Assembly (NCBI GenBank): GCA_020080175.1
Contig: JAGHQL010000014.1
Location: 161,610-225,609 of the forward strand
Length of the DNA stretch: 64,000 bases
Source: Glutinoglossum americanum
Lineage: Eukaryota; Ascomycota; Geoglossomycetes; Geoglossales; Geoglossaceae
Reading direction: 5' to 3'
How positions within the stretch are numbered: the first letter of the stretch is position 1; the number at the start of each line of letters is the position of its first letter. Positions 46,720 through 58,752 of the stretch are shown here, piece after piece. The notes below the pieces were generated by a model. That model ran no database searches. It was not told the origin of the DNA and saw nothing but the letters and a program-made list of their open reading frames with translations. A program made the translations under genes and the position numbers.

Positions 46720-47941
46720 ATGGCGGAGACGACAATGCGCGCCTGGACGCACACCCAAATCGGCGTTCCCTCCAAGGTGCTGAGTCTCAAACCCGACGTC
46801 AAGAAGCCAGTTCTGACGAACCCGACGGACGTCCTCGTCCGCATCACCCACGCGTCGCTCAGCCCCGGCGCCTCGCTGATGATGCAATTCGCGCCCTTCA
46901 TCTTCCGGCACACGCCTGCGATCCCGGAGGTGGATTTCTCGGGCACCGTGGTCGCGGTCGGGTCGTCGGTTCCCGAGTCCCGGAATCTCTCCGCGGGCGA
47001 CGCCGTGTTCGGGTCGATAACTCTGGGACCGCATCTTAAGCGGGGGGCGGGCGCGTTGGCGGAATATGTGGTTGTGGATCATACGGGCGTGGTTAGGACT
47101 CCGGATGGGATGGATGCCGGGGAGGCGGCGGGGTTGGGAGTTTCGGGGTGTACGGCATTGGTGCTTGTTAGGGCGGCGGAGTTGAAAGCTGGGGAGAGGG
47201 TGTTGGTTTATGGGGCGAGTGGGGGGGTTGGCGGGTTTGTGGTGCAGATGTGTAAGAACGCAGTTGGGGAGGAGGGGAAGGTTGTGTGTGTTTGTTCGGG
47301 GAGGAGCGAGGAGGCTGTTAGGGGATTGGGAGCTGACGAGGTTGGTTTGGTCTGAGAATTGTCTTCTTTCCGTCCTCTCCCCTGATTTCTAAGGGTACTA
47401 ATACGCCTTCCTACCAAAAAAAGATCATCGACTACACCGCCCACTCCTCCCTCCCAGCCTACCTAAAAAGCCACCACTCCTCCCCTCCTTTCACATCCAT
47501 AATTGACGCCCACGGCTCTTCAGACCTCTACCTTAATTCCTCCGACTACCTTGCCCCGGAAGGCTCCTACGTCACCGTCGGGGTTGCTCACAGCGACTAC
47601 ACGGTCCCAAGCATGCTCTACGCTGTATACTCGATGCTCTGGAACGCGTGGGTGCCGCACTGGCTGGGCGGCGGGGAAAGGAGATACGTGAACGCGAATG
47701 TCACGGCAAATTTGGAGATGTTGGAGGAGTTGGGGAGGTTGGTTAGAGAGGGGAAGATTCGGGTGTTGGTGGATTCGAGGTGGGATGGGAGAGACGCCTT
47801 GAAGGTGAGCGGATGGCTTTGCCTTGGTTAAGGAGATTGAGGAAAGAGTTGACTGGTTGGGATTGTTAGGCGTATGAACGGCTGCGTGGTCGCCATGCGA
47901 GAGGCAAAATCATTGTCAAGATTTCCCCGGATTCTTTGTGA
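46720..47941 (+). CDS. Medium-chain NAD(P)H quinone reductase-like protein (RTN4IP1-type)
   Basis: Three exons (46720-47340, 47424-47804, 47870-47941) give 357 aa. The N-terminal GroES-like fold starts MRAWTHTQIGVPSKVL and includes VLVRITHASLSPG and VDFSGTVVAVGSSVP. The Rossmann fold has GVSGCTALVLV and VLVYGASGGVGGFVVQM, the NADP(H)-binding glycine loop. The C-terminal part (WNAWVPHWLGGGERRYVNAN, LGRLVREGKIRVLVDSRW, KAYERLRGRHARGKIIVKI) fits zinc-independent quinone oxidoreductases of the RTN4IP1-like group; the catalytic zinc ligands of alcohol dehydrogenases are absent. The enzyme would reduce quinones or enals with NADPH. The first intron uses the rare donor GTTGGT, but no other splice keeps the GADE-IIDYT junction. 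The gene looks intact. Confidence 0.83.
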
Positions 47942-48606
47942 GATGCAAGCGCGCTGGGTCTCCTGCCCATTCTTATCTTTGCTCGCAGCAACGATGATAG
48001 CGACGCAGGGACGACAAACTCCACCTGGCTACCCAGCAGAATCCCCCTTTCCCAAGTTTCCCGTCTCTAGTTTTTGGGCGCGTGTGTTCGATTATCATGT
48101 CACCCCCTGTATCGGCTACCTGATCTTGACAACTAGTGGTATTCTGATATCCTAACTCCTCCAGCTGTATTCCCAATACCCTAACGAAATCTCAATCCTC
48201 CGCTTATTAATACCCGCTGTTTGTATGACTGATATAATTTAGTGTATGTGCATGTACGTTTCACTGGCTCATGAGGGTGGGCGGAGGACTGGAGACGCGG
48301 AGGGGTTGGGTCGTCTACCTGCCGGTGTAAGGATTGGAACTCCTGTCGTTGGGGGGTTGTGACCCCGGTGGGGGTTTGAGATTGTTATTGGCTGTATTCA
48401 CGTCGATGTGTATAACACGGACATTCACGCCACAACCTCTATGTGGTTCTCATTACTATGTCACCTAGTTCTAACATATCTGGAATTCATTTTACTCTCG
48501 ATGGGTGGCGGTTTCTTCCTCATTTAATCTTCTGACATTATGGCCATTAACGGCGACCAACCCAACCAGGAAACACCCAGTTATTCCAGCAACAGCAACA
48601 AAATTC
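47942..48606. other. Intergenic, no gene seen
   Basis: About 660 bp between convergent 3' ends, with no open frame of interest. Confidence 0.5.
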
Positions 48607-49383
48607 CTAATATAAAAACCACTTCTCTTCTGGGCCAGCCTCGTCGCGATACTCTGTCCACCCCCACCCGCCCGTCAAGAGGGCCAACGCATCCTCCGTA
48701 ATGCTCGCATACTTATCACCAAGATTCGGCAACTCGAGGTAAACGACCCTCAGTGACTTGATGAGTTGGAACTCCGACAGCGCCACAACGCTCTGCATCG
48801 TTATCTTCTCGTCCAACCCAATGCGCAGCCAGAGGCCCCAGAGGCCGGGGCATTCATTCGCCAAGCGGTATAGTGCGCTTTTTAGGCCCTTGGCCGAGAG
48901 GTGGTGACACCTGGTAACTGACTGCTTTTCCTTGGACTTCCACCATTGGAACATATCCACCACCGAACCGTCATACTCACTCACCCACCCCATCTTGATC
49001 TTCGGAATGTTGATGTCCACTCTTGCCAAACACTCTCGGTTCGACTTCCCAATCCTATCCAGGAAGGAATTGAGATGTTGATATGCGTACTTACCGGCGA
49101 AACCGAACGCGTTTTTGCTATAGAAGATTGTTGTCGCTTCTGTGTGGATCCGGCGGTTCACGAGGAGAAGAGCTGGCGAGAGTCCCAAGATCGCGCTGTT
49201 GAAGAATGCATCGGCGCTCTTGGCGACATGGCATTGGGCGCCGTCGAAGGAGGTTGTGAAGATGGAACCTTCGCCTCTGCCGCATGGTGGAGGGTTTACC
49301 CAGACGGTGTCGGGGGCTATGAGGCAGAGTTCATAAATCTCGAGACGGATTTCGGGAGACAGGGAGAAGAAGGTGGCAGTCAT
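48607..49383 (-). CDS. LPPEIR-start (F-box/2EXR-like) protein, paralogue B
   Basis: A single exon of 258 aa. It starts MTATFFSLSPEIRLEIYELC and continues with APDTVWVNPP, LSPALLLVNRRIHTEATTIF, NAFGFAGKYAYQHL, CPGLWGLWLRIGLDEKI, VYLELPNLGDKYASI and GWTEYRDEAGPEEKWFLY. The blocks are collinear with the genes at 44807 and 49913. It differs from paralogue A mainly in the middle (a WWKSKEKQSVTRC insertion). It is transcribed in the same direction as the next paralogue 530 bp upstream, consistent with a tandem duplication. Function unknown. Confidence 0.75.
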   Translation of the reverse strand: MTATFFSLSPEIRLEIYELCLIAPDTVWVNPPPCGRGEGSIFTTSFDGAQCHVAKSADAFFNSAILGLSPALLLVNRRIHTEATTIFYSKNAFGFAGKYAYQHLNSFLDRIGKSNRECLARVDINIPKIKMGWVSEYDGSVVDMFQWWKSKEKQSVTRCHHLSAKGLKSALYRLANECPGLWGLWLRIGLDEKITMQSVVALSEFQLIKSLRVVYLELPNLGDKYASITEDALALLTGGWGWTEYRDEAGPEEKWFLY

Positions 49384-49912
49384 ATTGGGAGCTTTTCAGC
49401 AATGGGTTAGAATATTTGGTATAGATGGAGGTAAACTTTGGGACTTGGTTTGTGGGTGCGTGTTAATTGGGAGGTGAAATGTGGAGGATGGAGGGCCAAA
49501 CCTGAGAGAACAACTTTTCTATCCTTATATCCGAGTAGCGGTCCCGTAGCTAGTATGGCTTTGTTGGTGCCAACTGCGAATTCGTCGGAACAGGAACAGA
49601 GTTAGTCTCCAATAACACTATCCATACCATTCCTACCCAGCACCATACAGCAAGTTCTACCATAGACGTCTACCTGAACTCCAACATAGAAGAGGAAGAG
49701 CGAGCAAATGCAACAAAGTCACTATGAAGTGCTCATTCTCCCTCCTAGACCCCGTGCATGTTAAGGTCATTGCGAGTGGTGAAATTTATTGAAGAACTGC
49801 TCCCATCACTTCACCCGAACGTTCTGAGTTTGTGCATAACACCACAGCGCAACACCACCAATCCAAACCTAAGAAAAACCATTTGGCCTGCCCATGCCCC
49901 GAAACGAAGAAT
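49384..49912. other. Intergenic between paralogues B and C
   Basis: Promoter region of paralogue B and 3' end of paralogue C; nothing else is seen. Confidence 0.5.
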
Positions 49913-50704
49913 CTAAAACAGAAAATACTTCTCAGTTCCCACCTCATCATCTGAAAAATCCGCCCACTCCCACTCCCTCAAAACAGCAAACGCATCCTCC
50001 TTGATATTCGCATATTGGTTCCCCTCGACATGCGGCACTTCGAGGATGAAAACCAGCACGGACTTCATCCGTCGAAACCGCTTCAACGCCACGGTCTTCT
50101 CCACCGTGATCAGCTCGTCGAACGGAATGCGCAGCCAGATACCCCAGAGATTCGGACACTGTGCTTCTATGAGCCGGAGGGATTCTTCGACGCCCTCGCC
50201 TGCGAGGTGGTAGCGCAGGGCGAGCCGCTTAGGGCGCCTGGTCCAGGATTTGTCGTCTTTTGGGTTGAAAACGGTAGTAGGTCTACCCTTTCTGACAGAC
50301 ACCCAGCCCCTCTGTATGGTCGGAAGCTTGATTTCTATTCGTTCTAAACGGGAGCGGTTCGCCCTTCCGATTTGCCATAGGAATCTGAGGAGGTCCGTGT
50401 ATTGGGCGTCGCCGATAAAACCGAACACATTTTTGCTGTAGAGAATTTCTGAGCTTTCCTTGTGGATCTTTCGGTTTACCAGTAGGAGGGCGGTTGAGAG
50501 GCCTCGGGTGGGTCCGTTGAAATAAAAGTCAGCGCGACTGAAGACGTCGCATCGTTTACCGTTGATAGCGGCTTTGACGCTAGGTTTTTTGACTGCGCCC
50601 TTCGAGATAGGTGAATTTACCCAGACTGTGTCTTCGTCGTAGAGAACGAGCATGTAGATTTCCCGGCGGATCTCGAGCGGGAGCGAAAAGAGGCGAGACG
50701 TCAT
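49913..50704 (-). CDS. LPPEIR-start (F-box/2EXR-like) protein, paralogue C
   Basis: A single exon of 263 aa. It begins MTSRLFSLPLEIRREIYMLV with DEDTVWVNSPISKGAVKKP, then LSTALLLVNRKIHKESSEIL, KNVFGFIGDAQYTDLLRFLW, CPNLWGIWLRIPFDELI, FILEVPHVEGNQYANI and EKYFLF. It shares the FIGD and HVEGNxYxN elements with paralogue A and the DxVWVNxP element with B. This suggests three old copies of one gene, with A inverted relative to B and C. Function unknown. Confidence 0.75.
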   Translation of the reverse strand: MTSRLFSLPLEIRREIYMLVLYDEDTVWVNSPISKGAVKKPSVKAAINGKRCDVFSRADFYFNGPTRGLSTALLLVNRKIHKESSEILYSKNVFGFIGDAQYTDLLRFLWQIGRANRSRLERIEIKLPTIQRGWVSVRKGRPTTVFNPKDDKSWTRRPKRLALRYHLAGEGVEESLRLIEAQCPNLWGIWLRIPFDELITVEKTVALKRFRRMKSVLVFILEVPHVEGNQYANIKEDAFAVLREWEWADFSDDEVGTEKYFLF

Positions 50705-51369
50705 GGCGAGTATCTGGTGTGGGCAGGTAGCCCTAATGGTGTCAACTTTAGGGCTCCGTAATTATTGGGTCAACGGGGAGGTGTGGAGGAGTAAGCGTTA
50801 GGTTCGGTGAATTTGGATATTTTATATTTTAGTGATTAGTCATGCTCCGCAACCACCGGCGAAGGGGACTCCAGGTGGTAAAACCATAGTGTTAGCGCTG
50901 CTGACTTCCCCCCTGAGGATCAAAATCGCGCCGCCGGAAGAGGGAAGACTCGCGGGGGGCACAATCCAAGCATCCGCATTTTCGTCAGTACGGATCGACG
51001 GCTCATAACAAGAATAGATAGAACCTGGATGAGACTTCGAGGAAAGGTGGGATCTGAAACCAAACCTAAAAGCCGAATAGCTGAGGTGGCGGTCATGGTG
51101 CTTCCCAACCAGGAGTATAGTACAAGATTACTTCGTACAACCTAAGATCTTTCTTGCGGTTTCAAAAGCGGCAATCTGTAGACCACCGGTGCACGGAGAT
51201 TATCAACGCCGCCGCATACGCCACGCAACCGCAGCGGGCTTACGTGTCTAGCGACGGAGGGCTCCCACCGATCCTTCGCCTAGAAACCCTCACGATAAAT
51301 AAGGCATTTAGCCTTCCCGCTCAATATGGCCGATGAAACCGCACTACAGAGGAATAAAAAAATTAAAAA
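50705..51369. other. Divergent intergenic region
   Basis: Shared 5' region between paralogue C and the TMEM205-like gene. No gene is seen. Confidence 0.5.
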
Positions 51370-51963
51370 ATGAGCAGCTTGATCCCCTCCCCCTTCCGCC
51401 GTCTCGCACCCTACCACATCCTCCTCTACGGCGCCCTCCTGGGAGCCTCGCTCTATCAGAGCCTCATCAACACCAAGGTCGCCTTCCGCGCGATCCCCAT
51501 GCCCCAATTCCTAGGCTACCAGAAGATGATCTTCCCCATCTACTTCAAGCTGCAGGTCGTGCTGATCCCGCTAGTGGCGGTCACGTACCCGAACGCGTCA
51601 CTGCGGGGATTATTGAGGGAGAGGGGGCTCTGGGTTCCGTTGGCGGTGGGGATGGGGTGTGTCGCTGGGAACTGCTTCGTGTGGGGCCCGAGGTGTTTGA
51701 AGGCGATGCTGGAAAGAGGTATGGCGGTTTTTGTTTCTTAGGCTGTACGGGGTTCGGTGGGCTGATGTGTGCATACGCCTGTGACAGCGTCTGAAAAGGC
51801 CAGTGCAGAGGTCCCTGCCGGCGACCCAAGTGCCGCCGATCAGGCCTTCACGAAGAGCCACGCTATGGCCATTCATTTGAATTTCATTGCTTTGGTGTGC
51901 ACTATCTGGTACGGGTTTTCGCTTGGCTCGCGGGTTACGGTTAGGAAAATGGCGACGCTATAG
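51370..51963 (+). CDS. TMEM205-like (DUF4149) membrane protein
   Basis: Two exons (51370-51718 and 51788-51963) give 174 aa. Four hydrophobic segments are visible: YHILLYGALLGASLYQSLI, IYFKLQVVLIPLVAVTYP, GLWVPLAVGMGCVAGNCFVW and HLNFIALVCTIWYGFSLGSR. The elements FRAIPMPQFLGYQKMIFPIYF and WGPRCLKAMLER, and the conserved KSHAMAIHLN before the last helix, are typical of fungal DUF4149/TMEM205 proteins. The intron is 69 bp with a GTATGG donor. The family is found in ER or plasma membranes; its biochemical role is not established. The gene appears intact. Confidence 0.85.
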
Positions 51964-52997
51964 TGCTAGGAGGACAAAAGAGGTAGAAGGAGCGGCACAC
52001 CCCTATGTACTGACTCAGGAATGTGGGCGTCGCTTTGCTAATGCTCATGTTTTGCCCTTTCCGCCGCTAGATCAGCAGTTTGTGGAAATGCTCCTAGTTT
52101 AGTGGCGCTGGCTGCAATTACAGCAAAAGCTAATTTTAGCTCCGCACTATGGGATTTTGCTATCCCATAATACGTCGCTATTGTTTTCTAGCGGTGGGCT
52201 GTCTAGGGCTAAGCCAGCTCAGTTATCTTGCCACTCGACGACCTTCTCAACATATTGGGTATTTTCCAATCTAGGCGTCTTTGCAAAGTAATGCAGGTGT
52301 TAAGGATATGAGGGAATGGCTCTTGTGGACATTGATGCGTGGTTGTAGCTCTGCGCTGAGTTCAGGGGCAGAAAGCAGGTAAGAGGTAGCTGATCACAAA
52401 GTGATGACTGAACGAATTGCACATACCGAACAGGTTCGTAGGCGTAGGGTAGATCCGGTTGGCTAAATCAACGGGAATACGATGAGAGAGTGGGTTTTAA
52501 CGCCTGGGGAGAGGTCGCTGTCCGACAATCTTAGCACGCCTCCCAGGTGCGGCCTTACAGTCGACACCCCTTCCCAGCGTACCTTACCTGTTATACCCTG
52601 CCCTATCCACATCCGAACCAACCCCCAATCGCCAATCAACGAAAAATGAATTATACCACCCAGAGTATTCCTAAACAGCAGAGGACACATAAAGCGCCTG
52701 TGAAATACGAGAATTCTGAAACCGGGTTTAATCCACCTATTTTGCAGCCGCAAACTCACCACATTCGTCAGGACTACTCCAAGCTATCTTACCTTAATAT
52801 CACTAAACTCTCCCAATTTATCTCGAGCAAGCGACCGTGGTGCAAGGTAGAAGGAGATATGGAACAGCCAGCACCAAGAGTGGAAGATCGGTCCAGTTCC
52901 CGCCACCAATACTCAGAAAAATACACACTCAATTCTACCGTGACGGAGCTAGCTCACAATCCCTGGCCGCATATAGATAGCTAACCAGCACCCCATC
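51964..52997. other. Intergenic, no gene supported
   Basis: A 145-codon frame (52547-52984) has no ATG at its start and no motif. It ends 14 bp from the convergent secreted-protein gene and may be 3' UTR of that locus. Confidence 0.4.
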
Positions 52998-54646
52998 TTA
53001 CGCTCGCCACTCGTAATAGTACCCATCACCTACCGAACTCGTAACCGCCGCCTTCGCCGTCGTAGCCACCGCCGTCGTAGTCGCCGCCACCGTCGCCGCA
53101 GCAGGCTTAATCTTCCCATCAAGTATAGACTGCAGAACCTTCGTATTGATACTCGCCGCGGTCACGACCCCACCGCCATCCGCCGCAACGCTGACGGGCG
53201 GGCCAACCCCAAATATAGCCTCGCATCCCAGAAACGGCACGGGCCCGAAACTCTCCCCGAACCGGTTCGCCAGGAACGTGAAGAGGTTGTTGGCGGCCGC
53301 GGGGTTCGGGGACGGTCTTTTGGCGAATAGCTTGGTGTTTTGCGCGATGAAGAGGCCGCCTGCTGCGAAGGAGCGGCAGTATGTCGTTCCGCTTGCGTTG
53401 GCGGCGGAGCCGGGGGGCTGGCCGACGCCGAGGCGGTAGAGGTTGGTTTTTTCCAGGGATTGGGTTATGGTGCCGTTTGTGTTTATTGTGGAGAAGGCGC
53501 CGTTTAGGGGAACGAGGGCGGGGCCGGAGGAGGGGGGGAAGAAATTGGCTTGGAGCTCCTGTTGGGCGTCAGTGGGCTGGTTGGGGGAGCGGCGTGGTGG
53601 GGCTTACGTTCGTGGCTAGGGAGGCGGTTTTTCCGGTTGGGGAGGTGAGGGAGGAGCTTTCGAGGACGGCGCAGTCGAGGGCTGGGGAAAGGTGTTTGTT
53701 TAGGAGCGCGTTATCGGATCCATTGCTCAGAACTAAGCGCCGCGAGAATAAGGTAACGAAGATACACGTCAGTGATTGCAACGCTGACATGTGCACGTCC
53801 GAGTTTTTCTCTTCGCCGAATTGTTTCTAGATAACAGCTTGGGATATTCGACCTCACCTTCAGCATCCGGGTTCGCCTTGGCCTTCGCGGGAGTGTTCTG
53901 CGCGAGGATCGTCTTGTTGATTAGGAGGTATGTTGTGTCTACGTTGTCGCTCTGGTCTTGGTCCACGACGCGGAAGTCGCGGACCACGGGGCAGGGTTGA
54001 CTGCCTACTCCTGTACCGGGGGATGCAATTTTCAGCTTGCCGGCTGAGAAGGCGGCCTTGGTAGCCTAGCGATGCGGATATTAGCGGGTGCTATAGTTGG
54101 TTTTAGTTAGATGGACGGGCACCGTGAAAAATGCTGGGCCGTTGCAGTGAGCAAACTAGGTATTCCGGCTCTTGGTCAGCATTATCGGACTGTAGAATAT
54201 CTTCCGTCCCGCAGGACATCCCTTACCTGCCCAAATAACGAATCACCTAGCCCATTCACGCACGCCTTAATATCCCCCTTCAACAGCACCGCACCCGCAT
54301 TCGAACCAAACCAAATCCCCACTGCCGCTCCATACGGAACCGTCACCGGATCCGGCGCTAGGAAGTCCTTGCCCGCCTTATCTCCGTCGTTCACAACCAG
54401 CGGGTTGTAGATGGAGATTTTGTTGGTTGAGGGGTCGAAGATCGCGGCTTCGACAAAGGTGCCTTGGTCCGCGAATTGGCGTTGGTCGCAGCCAGCTACG
54501 CGATAGGGGCTTGAGAGGCCTTTGGACGAGAGGGGGTCGGTAGGGACAGTTAGGGTACAAGTTTGGGCGGCGGCGAGGTGAGGGAACTGGAAGGTAAGGA
54601 AGGAGAGAAGAGGCAGAAGGAGGCTTTTGCGTTGACCTGATAACAT
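52998..54646 (-). CDS. Secreted fungal protein of unknown function
   Basis: Four exons (54646-54227, 54065-53858, 53732-53608, 53558-52998) join in phase to 437 aa. The N-terminus is a clear signal peptide (basic start, LLLPLLSFLTFQF, cleavage near HLAAAQ). The mature protein has CTLTVPTDPLSSKGLSSPY, PYRVAGCDQRQFADQGTFVE, VNDGDKAG and then DNVDTTYLLINKTI. After exon 3 follow NGAFSTINTNGTITQSLE, YRLGVGQPPGSAANASG and TYCRSFAAGGLFIAQNTK. The C-terminal 70 residues are Ala/Thr/Val-rich (KPAAATVAATTTAVATTAKA), like a linker or an O-glycosylated stalk, ending YYYEWRA without a GPI-type hydrophobic tail. I know similar conserved secreted hypotheticals in ascomycetes but no activity. Confidence 0.75.
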
Positions 54647-56102
54647 GGTGCGAAAGCTCTGTCCGTCTCATATATATACTTATCTCGATTGAATTATCAA
54701 TGATAAATTGAGGCTTGTCTCCCCTCCTTAAAAGCTTAGCTCTCTTGGCCTCCCCAGCCAAGAGTCAATGATATATACATGTCTAGCTCCCCAAGGAAAG
54801 AAAGAGCACCATTCCGAGGAAGCGACTAAAGATAACCTTCTACCGTGGAAATTGCGTCGGTGGAACGGAGTTGGTTGCTTTGAAACCAGCTCGCTTGCGA
54901 GTGGCCCAAGGGGTGGGATGGGGTAATAAGTAGTGGCGGGGAAAGTGTGGAGGCCAGCAGAATATGCTCCTTGGATCCAGGACTTGGCTCACTCTGGTGG
55001 GGGGCCATCAGTGATTGGGTGGGTCAAGCCAAGGGGTCGGCAGGCGGATTAAATCTCGGCTCCAATCTAAAAGACCAAAGTCGGTATATGTAGATCTACC
55101 AAACTAGTCCTCCCGCGGATGCTATAGAGCGGGCCCCTCGCCCGGCACTTGAGCTTAATCAATCCATGACAGACTAGGGCAAAATTTTCGCGACCTCCCC
55201 CACCCCGCTCTTTATCTCGCACGCATACTTTATTTATTTCGCACGCTCGCATCTTTTTATATGCTGATGAGCGCATACTAGAATACTAGAGCCTAGCGAC
55301 GGGATGATGGTTTCTGTATTAAGAGGTTTAGCCGGTTGTTGACCCGCCTAGAGAGGGTGATGGTGGTTATTAAGGGAGAGCCATATCCTATTGTAACTTG
55401 TCATGGCTAAGTGAGCGACTTGTGCGGCGTCAATTGGCGAGGTTTTTTCTACATATTCCTGCACGTTGGCTAGCCGCAAGTAAGTGGACTTTGCGCTCCG
55501 TGCGTGTAAGCTCGGTAGATTGGTTAGTGGGAGTTGCATTAGAAGTTCCACAAAGCAGTATTCCACAGCGGTTACGGGTTTGAATGAAAAGGCTTGGTTC
55601 AGGGGTGTAGGCCCTTGTCGGAGGCGCAGGTGGGGGGGTTAGGTTGGCGGCCCAGCTCGGCGGAAAATATTCTGTCCTGCAAGTGGCTCAGGTATGTAGA
55701 ATACCTAGCTGGGGAAGCGTTTTGTATTTTGTAAGCATTACTTGTAGGACAGCGGTAGCCAACTGGGTAGGTTCCCGCCTAAGTGTAGGGACTTCTATAT
55801 TTGGGTGCTGGTGGGACTACCTCGTGGGAAAACCGATAGAGGTTATCAGCCCGCATGTAGAAGGGTATTGAAAATTTATATAACCCCGTTCAAGAATTTC
55901 CCTGCTCTGTTTATCCGTTTTATGGGTTGGCGAGTGGAGGGTTAGTTTACCTTAAAGCACGTGATGCCTCACTAAGATCGTGTTCATATAACCGAAGGTT
56001 TCCGCGCCAACGTTATGTCCTCATGCTCAACGCCGTGATTCCTAAAATCCCGATTACCGCACCTAGCGTCACCCCCTCCCAGCTGGGGGTATTTGCAACG
56101 CT
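54647..56102. other. Intergenic, no gene seen
   Basis: About 1.45 kb. A TATATATA lies just upstream of the secreted-protein ATG (near 54670). Short frames lack motifs. Confidence 0.45.
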
Positions 56103-58752
56103 ATGAAACCTCTTATTGATGCGGTCCGTGAGACCCCGATCATCGATCACCATGCGCACAACCTGCTCCTCCCATCGCACATCGCCTCCCGTCAGTTCCT
56201 TTCCATTACCACCGAGGCGAACGGACAAGCTCTTGAACACACAGCATCCACGCTTGCGCATATACGCGCGGTGAAGCAGCTCGCACACGTACTAGACAGC
56301 TGTGAACCCACATGGGAAGCGGTACAAGATCGAATTAGGGAGGAGAGAAACGTAGCGGGCGATAACTGGGCACGAAGGTGCTTGTTTGGGATTGAGAGTG
56401 TCCTCATCGACGATGGATTGGATGAGGACACGGTGTATCCATATAGCTGGCACGACCGGCTGGTGAGGTCAAAGTGTAAAAGAATCGTAAGGATTGAGAA
56501 GGTAGCAGAGGAGGTCTTGAAAAAACATCTCAAGCAGCACAAAGACCCCAATGCGGTTCGCTTTATTAAATCGCCATCAGAGGTGATAGGAGACTTCTTA
56601 GGCAAGATCGGGGCTGCAATTAAGGATCCGGAGGTTGCAGGCTTCAAATCCGTTATTTGCTATCGTACAGGCTTAGCCATCCCCGACTTTGGCGGGCTGG
56701 ACTTTCCTGCTGCAATTGAACCGCTCTTTAATGGGAACAACGAAAACTCGATAGATCCTGACCGCCTCGAGGACGAGTGCTTGGGGCCTTATTTCGTCCA
56801 TTTGACCGCCAGATTACTTGCACAGAGCGCCTCCGGCTCGCAACTCAGCAAACCACTCCAATTTCACACTGGGCTTGGCGACAACGATATCAGTCTCCAA
56901 CTCTCGTCTCCTTCTCACCTCGAGTCTTTCATTGAAACGTATCCCGCTGTACCCGTGGTCCTCCTCCATGCAAGTTACCCTTTCACAAAAGAAGCCGGCT
57001 ATCTCACGAGCGTGTACAAGAACGTATTCATGGATATTGGTGAAGTGTTCCCGATGGTGAGTCAGGATGGCCAGGAGCGTGTGGTAAGAGAAGCATTGGA
57101 GCTGTGCCCCACCGAGAAATTGATGTGGAGCACGGATGGACATTGGTTTCCGGAAACATTTCTGCTTGCTGTCATGCAGGTCCGGGATGCGATGGAGAAG
57201 GTAAGCCTTTCACTTTTGAAAAGCCGCTGCGTGGTCTAACGGGCATTAGGTCTTGACTGAATATGTACTACGTGGAGCATTGGATGTCAACCAAGCGGTC
57301 AAGGCTGTAGAAGATATTTTCTTCAATACATCCAACAAGTTATACAAGCTCGGGCTCTCTCTGCCCTCGCCCTCGCAAGCCATGCTACAGCGCAACTACC
57401 CGTGGGCGCCCAGTAGCGATTCCAAGAAAATTGACCCAGCACCCTTCATCCGCTTCCTATCTGAGAACCCATCTACAAAATATCTCCGCCTCCAATGGCT
57501 TGACTACACTGCCACAAATCGCGTCCGAATCTTACCAATAAACCACGCCCTCTTGCTCTTCCGGGAAGGAAAATCACTTGGCATCACGAAGGCCGTCCTC
57601 GGCTTAACCCAGAATGACTTAATATCCCCCGGATTTGGCGCCACGGGGGAGTATTCCCTGACCCCCTGTTTCGAAAGCCTCCGGCGCGGACAGCGCTTCG
57701 GGTATGCAACAGTACAATGCGAGTTCCGCGAGAAGACTAGAGAGGAAGTAGCTATTTGCCCTCGGACGGCCCTACGTCGGATCGTGGAGAAAGCGGCTAC
57801 CCATGGGTTGCAATTCTTGATCGGCTTCGAGATTGAGGTCGTGTTCATGGGCGTCTCATTCAAGGATGGCTTGTTTCACTACGGTGAGAACGCCCTCAGC
57901 GAGGGTCACGCATGGTCTACATCGCGAGCTCTACAAAGCAACGATGTCACGACCCTCATCGAAGCAATCCTCGACGCTTTCGAAAACTCATCCATCGGAC
58001 TCCAGCAATTCCACCCAGAAAGCTCTCCAGGTCAATACGAATTCGTCCTCGACCCCCTCCCCCCCCTCCAAGCCATCGACACCCTTCTCGCAGCCCGCGA
58101 AATTATCTCCACACTCGCTGCAACCCTCTTCCCTCAGCAACCACTCCGCGCGACATTCATCCCACGTCCCTCCCCCAACGCTGCAGGAACAGGTGCGCAT
58201 GTCCATATCTCGATGGCACCATCTGCGAACTGCGATATGTTTTACGCAGGGGTCCTGAAACACTTACAGGCTATTGTGGCATTCACTTATTCGAACTCTT
58301 TGAGCTACGAGAGGGTCAAAGATGGGATTTGGGCCGGCGGAAGCAGGGTCGCTTGGGGGACGCAGAATCGCGAGACCCCGTTGAGGAAGATTGAGGATTC
58401 GCACTGGGAGGTCAAATGTGTGGATGGCCTTGCGAATATGTACCTTGCATTGAGCGCGATCCTCGGGGCAGGTCTACAGGGTATTCTTGATAGGGAAGAG
58501 TTGATAATGAAAGATTGTCTAGCCGATCCGAGCACGCTGAGTGCCCGCGAGTTACTATCCCTAGGAATCCAGGATAATATCCCTGCGAACTTTCCTAAGG
58601 CTTTAGCGTGTTTGAGGAGGGATGAGGCGCTTAAGGGGGCAGTGGGGAGGGAGATGGTGGATGCTTATTTGGCGGTTAAGGGGAAGGAAGGAGAGATACT
58701 GGAGGGCATGGGGGAGGACAAGAGGAGGCAGTGGTTGATTGAGAGGTATTGA
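56103..58752 (+). CDS. fluG: FluG-type amidohydrolase / glutamine-synthetase fusion
   Basis: Two exons (56103-57200, 57250-58752; 49-bp intron) give 866 aa, the normal FluG length. Residues 1-390 are an amidohydrolase_2 domain starting TPIIDHHAHNLLLPSHI, with FHTGLGDNDISL, VVLLHASYPFTKEAGYL and LMWSTDGHWFPETF. Residues about 430-866 are a glutamine-synthetase-like domain: LRLQWLDYTATNRVRILP, FLIGFEIEVVF in the Glu-rich active region, FHPESSPGQYEFVL, GTGAHVHISMA and NRETPLRKIEDSHWEVKCVD. In Aspergillus, FluG is needed for the extracellular signal that starts conidiation. Some homologues act in secondary metabolism, so a plain housekeeping label is not certain. The gene is intact. Confidence 0.92.

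Noticed and set aside
52547-52984. 145-codon open frame on the plus strand
   Set aside because: It begins at GTG, lacks any motif, and lies against the 3' end of a convergent gene.
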